The notes below the pieces were generated by a model, which had not been told where the DNA came from, ran no database searches, and was given only the letters and a program-made list of their open reading frames with translations. A DNA stretch of 64,000 bases from a virus: the IMG/VR virus record IMGVR_UViG_3300042868_005520, positions 49,198 to 113,197 of that record. One strand, given 5' to 3'. A program made the translations under genes and the position numbers. Below are positions 18,056-27,001 of this stretch, one piece after another. Within the stretch, counting starts at the first letter, position 1, and the number at the start of each line of letters is the position of its first letter.

Positions 18056-18438
18056 TACAATTGCCTCAGAATCTGTGCTAGTTTGCCGTCCATTGGGATG
18101 TCCGAGACTACGATGCCGTCAAAAATCATCCGCTCATCTATGTATTCCAAATACATGAGAACGGTTTTGAGTGCAGGGTAGATGTCCGCTTCCAATTTGT
18201 GAAACAGCATACGAGACGCTGCCGCACGACCAAACACATTCCCAAGCACCATGATATGGTTCAGGAGAAGAATGGTTCGCAAAGTGCCGCAGCGGTTATA
18301 CCGCTTCAGCAACCGCTTTACATATTTGATTTTTGAAATATCTTCCAAGAATTCATCCATCCCCATGCAATCAGGATTGGTGTAGTTTCCCATTGCATAG
18401 AGAGAGAAGTTGTCTTTGGTCAATATATTAATGTCCAT
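18055..18438 (-). CDS. Conserved T4-like phage protein (DUF7207-like)
   Basis: 127 residues, mostly helical. It carries motifs I associate with a protein found near structural genes in T4-like aquatic phages: YTNPDCMGMDEF near the start, YVKRLLKRYNRCG, and LNHIMVLGNVFG. The function of that family is not known to me. The family name is from memory. It is coupled to the structural gene downstream. Confidence 0.6.
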   Translation of the reverse strand: MDINILTKDNFSLYAMGNYTNPDCMGMDEFLEDISKIKYVKRLLKRYNRCGTLRTILLLNHIMVLGNVFGRAAASRMLFHKLEADIYPALKTVLMYLEYIDERMIFDGIVVSDIPMDGKLAQILRQL

Positions 18439-18453
18439 GATAAAAGTATTCGC

Positions 18454-19731
18454 TTACCAGCGCATACCGTACTTGTTTAGTCTGTCTTTAATTGCATGAC
18501 TTTTAGCACTTTGTTCTGCTCCACCTGGTAGTGTAGTCCGCTTCTTCATAGTCTTCTTTGGGGTCTTTGCGGCTTCATCCACAACCTTCTTGATGCGCTT
18601 GGTTCCCTTGCCGCTTTGATCAGCAATGTTTGATCCAAGAGCAGGATCCATGATTGGAAGACCTGTGGTGAATTCTGTGGTTACATCTTCCTTTACAGAC
18701 TTCTTGGAGCGAAGCATCTTGAAGTCTTGCGAGTCAAGCCGCTTGTTCTTGTTTGCATCAAGTTTCTTCTGACCGCCAACAAGTTCTTCCTTTACAGACT
18801 TCTTTGATCGAAGCAGTTTGAAGTCTTGTGAATCGAGACGCTTGTTCTTGTTTGCATCAAGTTTCTTCTGACCGCCAACGAGTTCTTCCTTGACACCCAT
18901 AGCCGTCTTGATGCCCTTCACAGCATTGGCTTGCTTTTTGCCCGTGAGCGAATTGTAGTTCTTGTCGGAACCGTACTTCATGGACGACAGTTGTGATCCA
19001 CGCTTGGCAACATACGCGTCCTTGGTCGCCTTGCTCAACTCGTCAATCTGCTCTGCGCCTTCCTTCACTTCCACGCCTTCTTCAGCCATCACAGGCTCTT
19101 CCTTTGGTGAAACAAAAGCGGTTACACGGTACATGGAATCATCGCCCAATTCAACCTTAACGGTAAGCGTGAACTCTTGGAATCCGTCTTGACTGCCAGC
19201 GCGACCATCAAAGCGAATGCCGCCAGTCAGTGCATCGTATCCATCAACACGACCAAAGCGTGTCAGCGGAAGAGTAAACACACCAACCACAGCATTGTTT
19301 TCTCCTGGTGCCGAAGGTGGAACCTGTGCGTATCCTGACCACACGCGTGGTGTCCACGGAAAGTCAAGCAGCAGCACATTGAGCCGTGCACGAATCTTCA
19401 CCAGTGCATCGGTGGTATTCAAGTACGAGTACTTTGAAAGAGCATTAAGCATGGCATTGGCGTTGGCAATGAACTGTGCGTTGAACTTGAATGCGCCAAC
19501 ATCAGTATCAAGCGAACGATTAGGATAGCCTGTAAGGGTTTCCTTGTATTCGCTCTCGTTGAGTGTGTTGCGGAACGCTTTGAATTGCTTGGTTTCTTTC
19601 ATGTGCTTTGCCTTTGAAATTTCGATGGCAGCCAGTTGCTTCTGTGCCTTCTCTTTGGATGGGTGGGTTCCTAGAATCTTGGAACCTGTAGAATCAGTGA
19701 CTACGAATTTGCTTCCGCTTTTCTTGATCAT
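18454..19731 (-). CDS. Internal protein with two EF-hand-like repeats
   Basis: 425 residues. The first 40 (GTHPSKEKAQKQLAAIE) form a small module seen in many phage proteins. Residues 43-58 contain FKAFRNTLNE, resembling the capsid-targeting peptide seen elsewhere here but placed internally. The region 60-215 looks globular. Two consecutive 33-residue repeats follow, each with a calcium-loop pattern (DANKNKRLDSQDF) and a basic end (LRSKKS). The tail is very basic. It may be a virion-internal DNA-associated protein. The gene has no gap problems and stops 15 bases before the next start. Confidence 0.6.
   Translation of the reverse strand: MIKKSGSKFVVTDSTGSKILGTHPSKEKAQKQLAAIEISKAKHMKETKQFKAFRNTLNESEYKETLTGYPNRSLDTDVGAFKFNAQFIANANAMLNALSKYSYLNTTDALVKIRARLNVLLLDFPWTPRVWSGYAQVPPSAPGENNAVVGVFTLPLTRFGRVDGYDALTGGIRFDGRAGSQDGFQEFTLTVKVELGDDSMYRVTAFVSPKEEPVMAEEGVEVKEGAEQIDELSKATKDAYVAKRGSQLSSMKYGSDKNYNSLTGKKQANAVKGIKTAMGVKEELVGGQKKLDANKNKRLDSQDFKLLRSKKSVKEELVGGQKKLDANKNKRLDSQDFKMLRSKKSVKEDVTTEFTTGLPIMDPALGSNIADQSGKGTKRIKKVVDEAAKTPKKTMKKRTTLPGGAEQSAKSHAIKDRLNKYGMRW
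18687..18884 (-). repeat. Two tandem 99-bp repeats encoding EF-hand-like loops
   Basis: The copies at 18687-18785 and 18786-18884 are nearly identical and encode KKLDANKNKRLDSQDF plus its flanks. This points to a recent duplication. Confidence 0.85.
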
Positions 19732-19734
19732 GGT

Positions 19735-21180
19735 TTAGTCTGTTGTTGTGGTTGAACGGTAGTCTGCATCACCTGAGCGGCGGCGTTGACTTGTCTTGGT
19801 GTCTTTGGTGCGCCGATCCTTTGCCCACTCCATCTTTTTACCTTTTCCCATACGAGCCATTGGATTCGTTGATCCACGAGCAGGTGGAATAGGCTTGCGA
19901 AGTTCTTCTGCGTGTTTCGCGTAGTCTGCTTTCAGACCCTGAAGTTTTGCAGTGACCTCACTGGCTTCATTCACTTTCTTCTTGACGATAGGTCTTTCTA
20001 TTTTTCTCGCGTGTTTCAAATCGGCTTTTAATTCTCGATCCTTGAGTTGATTTGAAGTACTATTTTTTGGGTTGTATTTCAAATCTGGATGTTCTTCAGC
20101 GGTTCTTTTGTCTGATGGTTTACCCATCATTTTAATTAAGTCAACTCTTCTCATTCTTGCGTGTGCGATCTTAGAATCCCTAAGTCCTTTACTTGAATAA
20201 TCATCTTCATCAGTAACACGATTGGCATCACTTGTTGCTTTACTCTTAATTTTGTCCAACGCGGCTCTTCTTGCAGGAGTAATTCTATAGATTTCAGTAA
20301 CCTCACTGGCTTCTTTCACTGGCTTTGGCTTTGGCAACTTTTCGGATTCCATTTCATCGCGCAGTTTACGAGCCTTCTCTCGCGCAGTAGCATTTTCCTT
20401 TGGACTCTTGCGGTTCATGGTGGTCATGTACTCGTTGAGTTCACTCTGAAGATCAAAAAAGGTTTTGCCTTCGCTCACACTTTTCCAACCGCCGCCTTGT
20501 TCGTTGTACCACTTAACAGCCCAACCGTTGGCGTAGGCAGAAGGGTACACATCAAACTTGCTACGAGCCTTGGACTTCGCTTGTGACCACAGTTCAGGAT
20601 TTGTTGGCTTGTTCTTTTCCATTAGTTCCTGTGCGGCTTCAACCAAACCAAACTCATCCATGCTTTCGGTGTTTGGTGTTTCGAATGACTCCTCAACGGT
20701 TTCTCCACCAAGAGTCTTGCGGAAAGCGTTGAACAGAACAGGTGATCCTGTAATCTTCTTTACCATTGAGTCCATCATGTCGATCATAAGATCGCGATAC
20801 ACTTTGGATGCACCCATCTTGACGGCTGTCTCAGGAGATTGCAGAGCGCGGCGAGCCACGATTACATCCTTCTTCTTTACAAGACCACTACGAAGCAGGG
20901 TCTTTGTGCGTTCGCCTTCAACACTTTCGGTGGTGATGTTTGATTCCTTGGACAGACTAGTGCGGAGAGCGGTGTACAGGTTGCGGTTATTCAGAACACG
21001 ATCCACCACATCGACAAGAATTTCCTGCATAAGCATACGGTATGCGGGATTCTTCATTGCCTTGTCGGGATCCTGAAACAGAACCGCTGCACGGCGAATG
21101 TTGTTCTTGGAAACAAGACCAAGCCGCAGCAAGGTGTTGAGTTTCGATGTGATTCCGCTATCGTGTCCGATTCCGTCCAT
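19735..21180 (-). CDS. Basic internal/virion protein with a YPSAYANGW domain
   Basis: 481 residues. The N-terminal third holds two similar helical halves (LLRLGLVSKNNIRRA and LLRSGLVKKKDVIVA). The centre contains AKSKARSKFDVYPSAYANGW followed by AVKWY, a small domain widespread in large DNA viruses and phages. The second half is highly charged, with repeated KEASEVT segments, and ends in a Lys/Arg-rich tail. The ATG at 21180 has AAAGGGAG upstream and a late promoter 21 bases before it. A DNA-binding or core protein is likely, but this is inference. Confidence 0.55.
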   Translation of the reverse strand: MDGIGHDSGITSKLNTLLRLGLVSKNNIRRAAVLFQDPDKAMKNPAYRMLMQEILVDVVDRVLNNRNLYTALRTSLSKESNITTESVEGERTKTLLRSGLVKKKDVIVARRALQSPETAVKMGASKVYRDLMIDMMDSMVKKITGSPVLFNAFRKTLGGETVEESFETPNTESMDEFGLVEAAQELMEKNKPTNPELWSQAKSKARSKFDVYPSAYANGWAVKWYNEQGGGWKSVSEGKTFFDLQSELNEYMTTMNRKSPKENATAREKARKLRDEMESEKLPKPKPVKEASEVTEIYRITPARRAALDKIKSKATSDANRVTDEDDYSSKGLRDSKIAHARMRRVDLIKMMGKPSDKRTAEEHPDLKYNPKNSTSNQLKDRELKADLKHARKIERPIVKKKVNEASEVTAKLQGLKADYAKHAEELRKPIPPARGSTNPMARMGKGKKMEWAKDRRTKDTKTSQRRRSGDADYRSTTTTD

Positions 21181-21199
21181 AGTAGAGTCTCCCTTTTCT

Positions 21200-22261
21200 T
21201 TATTTAGACGATTTCAAGTGGCTAGTCATGCGGGGGGCGTTTCCTTTTCCGCTTTGTTGTGTTTCTGGTTCAACTCGTCTTTTTTGAATTACAGCGCGTT
21301 TTCTCTCTTTGGGAGTCATCTCTCCCACCGTCTCAGGAGTCTTGCTGCTTACTTTGTTTGCAGGACGGCATTTAGGGTATTTACCCTTGGAGGTGTCGGA
21401 TCGACCACATGGGGGGTATTCCCCTGTCTTGGGGTCTTTCTTGCCGCCAATGTCCACCCACTTCTCTTTGAACCACCGCGAAAGGTCTTCGTCCATTTTA
21501 CATGGAGGCGTGGGAAATATTTTATTGTGCTTGGAGAATCCCCCTGTTTGACCAGGAGTATCGGCTCTTCGCTTTTTCTTGTCGCTCTCAAGCAGTCGCT
21601 CTGCGGCGGCACGGTAAATATCTGTGTAGTTAATGCCTTCTTTAATCATCGTTTTCATACCCCGTTGTAGGTCTTGGTACAAATCCTTTACATCAGAGGA
21701 ATTAGCCTGTCGGGGCATTCCGCTCTTGAAAGTCTTGAAGTCGTTTGCGGCAGCAGCAGCACGAAGTTTGGACGCGCTCATGCCCTGCACACCTGTTGCG
21801 TTCTCGTCTCGTTTTCCTGCACCAACAATCGTCAGGCTCTTTAGTTTAAGGCGGTCTTTCCTGCGAGTGGAACTCATCAGGTCTTTGAAAGCCTCGTAAC
21901 TTCCTTGACGATCTTCTCCGCCCACAAGGTGTACATGATCGTATCCCTTTTCGGCAAGCCAGTACAGCATCTCCACAGGGTTCTTGATTGTATTCAAGTC
22001 CTTGAAGTTTGCGTCAGGAAAGAACCGCTTCAGGTACTTGAATTTCTGTCGGGGGGTGAGTGGGTTCTTCTTGGGGTCGTTTGTGCGACTGCTGAACATA
22101 GCGTACTCTGCGCCCAAACTCTTTGCCGTGCTAATGACCTTATCGACTAGCAGTTGGTGACCTGATGTGGGGGGTTGAAAGCGACCAAAGGCAACAACGA
22201 TAGACTTGCCTTTAGTCTTGGGTTTAACAATATCCCGAACTTTTTTTTCCACTGTGATCAC
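21200..22261 (-). CDS. Nucleotidyltransferase (NMN adenylyltransferase-like) with basic Cys-containing tail
   Basis: 353 residues. Residues 22-170 form a cytidylyltransferase/NadM-like Rossmann domain: GRFQPPTSGH (26-35, a variant HxGH site with Thr for the first His) and GMSASKLR near 160 (the ISxTxxR-type signature). The C-terminal 100 residues hold LSRWFKEKWVDIG and a CGR..KCR segment, a small basic domain found in large viruses. The first domain would transfer AMP or CMP to a phosphorylated small molecule, possibly in NAD metabolism. The missing first His leaves activity uncertain. Confidence 0.7.
   Translation of the reverse strand: MITVEKKVRDIVKPKTKGKSIVVAFGRFQPPTSGHQLLVDKVISTAKSLGAEYAMFSSRTNDPKKNPLTPRQKFKYLKRFFPDANFKDLNTIKNPVEMLYWLAEKGYDHVHLVGGEDRQGSYEAFKDLMSSTRRKDRLKLKSLTIVGAGKRDENATGVQGMSASKLRAAAAANDFKTFKSGMPRQANSSDVKDLYQDLQRGMKTMIKEGINYTDIYRAAAERLLESDKKKRRADTPGQTGGFSKHNKIFPTPPCKMDEDLSRWFKEKWVDIGGKKDPKTGEYPPCGRSDTSKGKYPKCRPANKVSSKTPETVGEMTPKERKRAVIQKRRVEPETQQSGKGNAPRMTSHLKSSK
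21201..21207 (-). promoter_or_regulatory. Late promoter CTAAATA
   Basis: CTAAATA on the minus strand, overlapping the 3' end of the gene at 21200-22261 and 21 bases upstream of the ATG at 21180. Confidence 0.55.
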
Positions 22262-22294
22262 CTCTTTATTGTTACACCAGACACCAACTGCCAG

Positions 22295-23503
22295 TCAAGG
22301 TTTATTCCAAGTCTTTTCTGTGGTCAGATTGCTGCGTGAAAAATCCAATCGGTCTACCAATTTAACTGCATTGTTGCTCAAGCGGTCGATTGCAACAAAT
22401 CCTTCAGGAGTAGTAACTCGATATCCGCTCTTGTCCTTGATAAAGGTTCCTACGCCTGTTTGCATGGAAGCCATCTTCTGAACAATTGTGAGTTTCAACT
22501 GAGCCAGTGCATTATGTAGTGCAAAAACACGAGCAAGTTGGTTTCTGTTGTTGCGAACCCAATCAATAGATGGAGTAGTTTTTGTGCTTGCTACTTTGCG
22601 TTTGCCTTGTGCGCGGTCAAGCATGAATTGCAGGAGTTGATTCACATCAGCATGAGAAGTAGCAACTCCTCCACGCACCAATCCGTTGATGTAGGTCTTG
22701 ATTTCTATCTTTACTCCCTCGTTCTTGCCAATGCCGTTCAAGACAACACGCAAGTCAGCAGCAGTCTTGGTAAGACTAGCAATAGAGTTTTCAATTGTGC
22801 TGCGTTCCGATGGGGAGAATAGTCCTGATCCGTTTGCAAACTTCATTGTGGCGTTATCAAACCAAACATCCTTTACTTTTTTCATGTAACTAATATCGGG
22901 ATTGAATCGTGCAGTCATGGTGGCGATTGATTCGCCCTCGTATGCGGTATGGAACACAATGCCAATCTTTGCTGCTGCCATGCGTGTTCCCAAATCACTT
23001 TTTGGATCCACGGCGTATTTGATTGTGTTCGGCTGAAAGGTAAGGTAACTCTTGCCGTCAATGAGTTCCCGCTGTTTTGATTCCCCATCGAACATCATGT
23101 CGCCTTGCAGCACACCACGAATACCAAGTTTGGAAAAATGCTTTAGCGCAAGTTTAAGTTTTAAGTTCAATCCCTCTACGGGATGGTTGGCATCAATATC
23201 TGAATTGGTAAAGTTCAATTTGGGAGTCACATTGAACACACTCTTTGTGCCAACAAAAAATCGACCGCTTTGGGGGTCGATTCCACAAATAATGGCGGGT
23301 GCGCCATCCCACTTTACCGTGATGTCGTATGCACTAGGAGCGTTCGCTGTGAGAGCCTCCACAACGCCCCGTAAAGCCTTTATGGCGCGTCCGAACCCTG
23401 CGTAGCCGCTGTTGAGGATCTCGTCCTCAAGATGCTCCAAATGGACATTCTTTCCACTTGATTTTTTAAATGCTTCGACTAGGTGTTCGGTAAATGCTCT
23501 CAT
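22295..23503 (-). CDS. DUF6267-like protein with ligase-type KWDG motif and capsid-targeting N-terminus
   Basis: 402 residues. The start (MRAFTEHLVE) fits the ten-residue T4-type capsid-targeting peptide with cleavage after Glu10. The body matches a family widespread in T4-like aquatic phages: HLEHLEDEILN, then VKWDGAPAI (Lys64 in a KxDG context resembling motif I of nucleotidyltransferase ligases), FVGTKSVFN, LQGDMMF and GIVFHTAYEG. An ATP-dependent nucleic-acid ligase-like activity is plausible, but I have no proof of it. A late promoter lies 19 bases before the ATG. Confidence 0.75.
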   Translation of the reverse strand: MRAFTEHLVEAFKKSSGKNVHLEHLEDEILNSGYAGFGRAIKALRGVVEALTANAPSAYDITVKWDGAPAIICGIDPQSGRFFVGTKSVFNVTPKLNFTNSDIDANHPVEGLNLKLKLALKHFSKLGIRGVLQGDMMFDGESKQRELIDGKSYLTFQPNTIKYAVDPKSDLGTRMAAAKIGIVFHTAYEGESIATMTARFNPDISYMKKVKDVWFDNATMKFANGSGLFSPSERSTIENSIASLTKTAADLRVVLNGIGKNEGVKIEIKTYINGLVRGGVATSHADVNQLLQFMLDRAQGKRKVASTKTTPSIDWVRNNRNQLARVFALHNALAQLKLTIVQKMASMQTGVGTFIKDKSGYRVTTPEGFVAIDRLSNNAVKLVDRLDFSRSNLTTEKTWNKP

Positions 23504-23520
23504 AATTCTCCTGTGCTTCT

Positions 23521-24186
23521 CTATTTAGAAGCATAGGAGTTCCGCTCGGAGCGGTAGAACTTGATTGCATCTGCCAAATCTGCAATATATTCCCGTGGAT
23601 CGGCTGTAAACACCTGACAGCCACCCTGTTCCACACCAATCAGAATGGCAATATTTCGGAGTTCCACTCCTGTGCGATCCTGCCACATAAGCGAATACGC
23701 CGTGGCTTGCATGAAGTAGTCTTGAATTGCGTCTTCGCTTTTCGGATATGTGGAAGACTTAAAGTCGATAACCGACGGCTTGTCGTCAAAAAATCCAATG
23801 CAGTCCGTCCTTCCCGCCAATCCCACACGCTTTGACCACAGCGGCACTTCGATAGCGTGGATCGTGCCGATGCGGTCGATAGACTCCTGCATTTCGAAAA
23901 ATAGGTCGGACTCACAAGTCCCCGCATTCGTCTGTACGGAACTGTGATCGTTTTTGAGATACGACTCGATAATTGAGTGAAGTTTCGTGCCACGGCTGAG
24001 TACTCTCTTTGATTCTTCGGGGTTTTCTCGCCGCCACTTGGCGAAGAAGGCTCGCTTCTTCCATCCCGTAACGGTGGTAACAGAGGGAAAAACGCCATCA
24101 GGGGTCTGATAGCGTCTGCCGCCGTCTGTGTCTACGCTGTTTACATTTTCGTCTAGCGTCACTAATTCATGATGAAAGGTTTTCAT
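23521..24186 (-). CDS. PD-(D/E)XK exonuclease (MGME1/Cas4-like)
   Basis: 221 residues. The N-terminus YQTPDGVFPSVTTVTGW, then GTKLHSIIESY, and the nuclease core AGRTDCIGFFDDK..VIDFKSS (Asp and DFK catalytic residues) match the RecB-type single-strand exonuclease family found in many T4-like aquatic phages. A QATAYSLMW helix closes the fold. It would trim DNA ends in recombination or degrade host DNA. Its start lies directly after the stop of the next upstream gene (24187). Confidence 0.8.
   Translation of the reverse strand: MKTFHHELVTLDENVNSVDTDGGRRYQTPDGVFPSVTTVTGWKKRAFFAKWRRENPEESKRVLSRGTKLHSIIESYLKNDHSSVQTNAGTCESDLFFEMQESIDRIGTIHAIEVPLWSKRVGLAGRTDCIGFFDDKPSVIDFKSSTYPKSEDAIQDYFMQATAYSLMWQDRTGVELRNIAILIGVEQGGCQVFTADPREYIADLADAIKFYRSERNSYASK
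23522..23528 (-). promoter_or_regulatory. Late promoter CTAAATA
   Basis: CTAAATA on the minus strand, overlapping the stop of the exonuclease gene. It is followed by an AGGAG site before the ATG at 23503. Confidence 0.55.
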
Positions 24187-24369
24187 TTATTCGTCTGGTG
24201 TTTCTTCAATGATCTCCGTGCCTTCAGGCAATTCGTCATTGCGTTTCTGCTGCGGAGGAGGAGTAATGGGAGTCTGATTGCGATTCTGTTGTCGCTGTGC
24301 AGCCTTCCACTGTGGATTGTTCTGCTGATTCTGCTGTATCCAACTCAAATAATTTCTCATGTTGCTCAT
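24187..24369 (-). CDS. Small Gln/Asn/Pro-rich protein
   Basis: 60 residues from the ATG at 24369, preceded by AGGAGAC. An upstream extension to 24561 lacks a ribosome site and overlaps the neighbour. The composition is Gln/Asn-rich (IQQNQQNNPQW), then Pro-rich, then an acidic tail. It is unordered in appearance. Function unknown. Its position before the exonuclease suggests co-transcription. Confidence 0.55.
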   Translation of the reverse strand: MSNMRNYLSWIQQNQQNNPQWKAAQRQQNRNQTPITPPPQQKRNDELPEGTEIIEETPDE

Positions 24370-24406
24370 AGTAGTCTCCTGTAGTATATAGGGTGAATAG
24401 TCAAAG

Positions 24407-25222
24407 TCAAGAATCAGAGCCAAGTATTTCTGCGTGTGTGTCCATGAACTCCTGAGACGCAGCAATGTACTTGGATGTGGTTTTAGAAAACTCTGCGAAT
24501 ATTCGCTGAGTGAACGGATGGGTATTTCCGAATTGCACAATACACGGAAGCAGAATAGCATTAGCGGCTTCTTGTATGTAGGAGTGCTTTACATCAAATC
24601 CTCTTCCACCTTCTTGCTGCTTTGCTTCCAACAGCCCAATTGCTTGAATAAACGGCTGTTGTTTCTTTTCGGTTAGCAGTGGAAGCGCAGCAGTTGCAGC
24701 AGAAACAATATCACGAACGCAGTTCACACACGAACTTCTAATGCTGTAGTCGCACTCTTCTTTAATAGACAAGAACTCGAATGGCATGGTGTTCTCACGA
24801 ATCTTCTTCAGCACATCACGGCTTTTAAAGAATTGAATGTCTTCTTTCTGAACTCGCACCAAGTCGTATTTCTGCATGGCAGCAGACATACTGCACACGC
24901 GATTAAAAAGATCACGCGAAGAAAACGCTTCCGCATATACCGATTGAGAGTCCTGAGTCCAACACCTGAACATCTGTGCAATCTTTGGTTTGTATCGCAA
25001 CTGAGTGTTGTCTGCTTCCACCACAAGCACCGAAGGGTGGTATCGTTCGACTAGATTCTCTACAACAACACCTGCAAGGTGGGAAGAAGATCCCGCCGAG
25101 ACTCGACATTGTAGTGATAGGGGTTGTGTTGGATTAGAGCAAGCAAAGGTTAATACGGCAAACCCTTCGGTTGTCTTCACACGAACCGATCCACATCCAT
25201 CGGTTTGTTCATATTCAATCAT
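24407..25222 (-). CDS. Hypothetical protein, 271 residues
   Basis: I do not recognise this protein. It has a beta-rich first third, a central CVNC segment with neighbouring cysteines (SSCVNCVRD, possibly a half metal site) and a helical C-terminus. Three bases separate it from the upstream gene stop, and the ribosome site is weak (AAGAAG). It lies between an exonuclease and a basic virion-like protein. Confidence 0.55.
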   Translation of the reverse strand: MIEYEQTDGCGSVRVKTTEGFAVLTFACSNPTQPLSLQCRVSAGSSSHLAGVVVENLVERYHPSVLVVEADNTQLRYKPKIAQMFRCWTQDSQSVYAEAFSSRDLFNRVCSMSAAMQKYDLVRVQKEDIQFFKSRDVLKKIRENTMPFEFLSIKEECDYSIRSSCVNCVRDIVSAATAALPLLTEKKQQPFIQAIGLLEAKQQEGGRGFDVKHSYIQEAANAILLPCIVQFGNTHPFTQRIFAEFSKTTSKYIAASQEFMDTHAEILGSDS

Positions 25223-25225
25223 TTG

Positions 25226-25765
25226 CTATTTCTTCTTTCGTGGTCGAATCCCGAATGTTAACCGCTTACGCATCGAGAGTTTTCGTTTTCTGTTTGCCTG
25301 TCCTCGTTTTGATCTAGCCTTTCGCGCAGATCGTTTGGAACGGAACTTTATTTTTCGCAACTGGCTTACATTGCGGCGAACACAGGTACGCTCTCCGCGT
25401 TTCATGAATCCTGGTCCGCACTTAAACAGGATTCGTTTCTTGCCCTTGCGAACCACAATCTTGCGCTTCGCAGCAACCTCGTTCAGAATTTCGCTTTCAA
25501 TGTCAACTGATTCTTCTATGTCTTCGGAGTCATCGTCTTCAATAGTGATCTCGGCTTCTTCCACGGGATCAAGAATGTAAATAACACCGTCCTTCTCTTC
25601 CCACTCAACATCATTATCTTCTAGATACGCAACCACATCTTCATGTGATAAGTTTGGCATATCAAGCACAATCTTTTCCTCTGTGAGTTCGGCATCGAAC
25701 TCTTCGAAGATGATTCGCTGTAGTGAGCAAAAAGCGTGGTCGCGTAAGTCTTTGAATGGTTTCAT
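25226..25765 (-). CDS. Acidic-to-basic internal protein
   Basis: 179 residues with sharply divided charge: residues 15-95 are acidic (EEFDAELTEE, DDDSEDIEES) and residues 100-179 are packed with Arg and Lys (RKRKLSMRKRLTFGIRPRKKK). A small CGPGFMKRGERTC segment with two cysteines joins them. Such proteins often bind nucleic acid or form part of the head core. The start overlaps the stop of the 25762 gene by ATGA. Confidence 0.6.
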   Translation of the reverse strand: MKPFKDLRDHAFCSLQRIIFEEFDAELTEEKIVLDMPNLSHEDVVAYLEDNDVEWEEKDGVIYILDPVEEAEITIEDDDSEDIEESVDIESEILNEVAAKRKIVVRKGKKRILFKCGPGFMKRGERTCVRRNVSQLRKIKFRSKRSARKARSKRGQANRKRKLSMRKRLTFGIRPRKKK

Positions 25766-26991
25766 ATCTGTATGCCTATTCTATCGGATGCGCGTGTGTA
25801 TCCGTTTTTGCTGCGAAGAAAAACTTTAGACTTTACTTCTTCGGGAGTGTCACCAATGAGATCGAATTCGGGAACTCCTGTATTATCTAGGGAAAACTTA
25901 ATGTAGTAAACCTGTTCGTCTACAGCATCACGAAACAGTTTGGTGAAATCAAGTTTGGGAGTTTTTGAAAGATTTCCAATGGCTTTTTCACACTCGTACA
26001 TTATTTCATTTGCTGTGGGAGACTTCTTTTTCTTTAGGTACTCGTTTCCCGAAATGAATGTGGCAAATAGACTCTTGTTGTACGCCGTGGAACTAGATCC
26101 CTTCGCCTTTGCAATAAAGTCATCTGCGGCTTTTTGTGTAATGCCACCAAACTCCTTGAAGCCTTTTCCTGTGAGATATGCTGCAACAAGTATTGGTCCG
26201 TAAAGAATACTTGCACCCGACAAAATTTCAAGCACTTTGTATTGTACGGTTCGTTGCCATTTTGTTTTCTTGGCAGGGGTCTTGTTCAGGAGATTGATGA
26301 TGTCTCCAGGCTTTACAACATTGGAAGTGGTTCCTGACTTGGCGGAAATGATATAACGCCGATTCTTGGTGGTGTCTATCACCGAATAGTCCATTAGCGG
26401 TTCATTTGGACGAGCAGGAATGAAAACTGCTGTATTGCTTTCATTGAGTCCTTTAATGAGTTTATTACTCAACACTCCGAAAGGACCAGCCACCTCACCA
26501 AAGTCTTTCACGATGTCTGCCACAGGAACAGTCTTTGCAGAACTGTAAAATTTCTTTAAGTGTACTTTATTCTTTTCGGTTGGATCATCACAGTAGTCGA
26601 TAAGCGCAGACAGATACGCCCGTACACTACTAGTCAAGTCTTTGCGTTCCTCAATGCTTTCACGAATTAGTTTAGCGTAATTCTTGAAAGTATATTCTGT
26701 ATCCTTAACACCGAAAGCCTGTGGCTTCAGGCTTGCAGCAGTGCTTGAGCGAACACCTGGCTTGGCAATCTTGTCGAACTCAACACGAACTATCTTTCTA
26801 CCAACAAGAACGGGTGGATGCTTATCAAATGCTTTTGATGTGATAAAGACAATCTCGGTTCCTGCGTCAAGATTCCCGACTGGCTGATTTGTTTTAAAAT
26901 CAAATACCTTTGAAGCCTTCTTTAAAACTGAAGGAATATCCTTCCCTGTATTAAAGTACTTGCTCCAAGCAGCCGTGCCTGTTGTTGCCAT
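25762..26991 (-). CDS. Conserved phage protein of unknown function, 409 residues
   Basis: Start ATG with AGGAG upstream. Mixed alpha/beta protein without signal or membrane segments. A segment YIISAKSGTTSNVVKPGD near residue 225 is reminiscent of a nuclease-type strand (IxAKSG), which hints at a PD-(D/E)XK-like fold, but I cannot identify a full catalytic set. It is a large member of the minus-strand late operon and is coupled to the 25226 gene. Confidence 0.5.
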   Translation of the reverse strand: MATTGTAAWSKYFNTGKDIPSVLKKASKVFDFKTNQPVGNLDAGTEIVFITSKAFDKHPPVLVGRKIVRVEFDKIAKPGVRSSTAASLKPQAFGVKDTEYTFKNYAKLIRESIEERKDLTSSVRAYLSALIDYCDDPTEKNKVHLKKFYSSAKTVPVADIVKDFGEVAGPFGVLSNKLIKGLNESNTAVFIPARPNEPLMDYSVIDTTKNRRYIISAKSGTTSNVVKPGDIINLLNKTPAKKTKWQRTVQYKVLEILSGASILYGPILVAAYLTGKGFKEFGGITQKAADDFIAKAKGSSSTAYNKSLFATFISGNEYLKKKKSPTANEIMYECEKAIGNLSKTPKLDFTKLFRDAVDEQVYYIKFSLDNTGVPEFDLIGDTPEEVKSKVFLRSKNGYTRASDRIGIQI

Positions 26992-27001
26992 GAATTACTC
27001 C

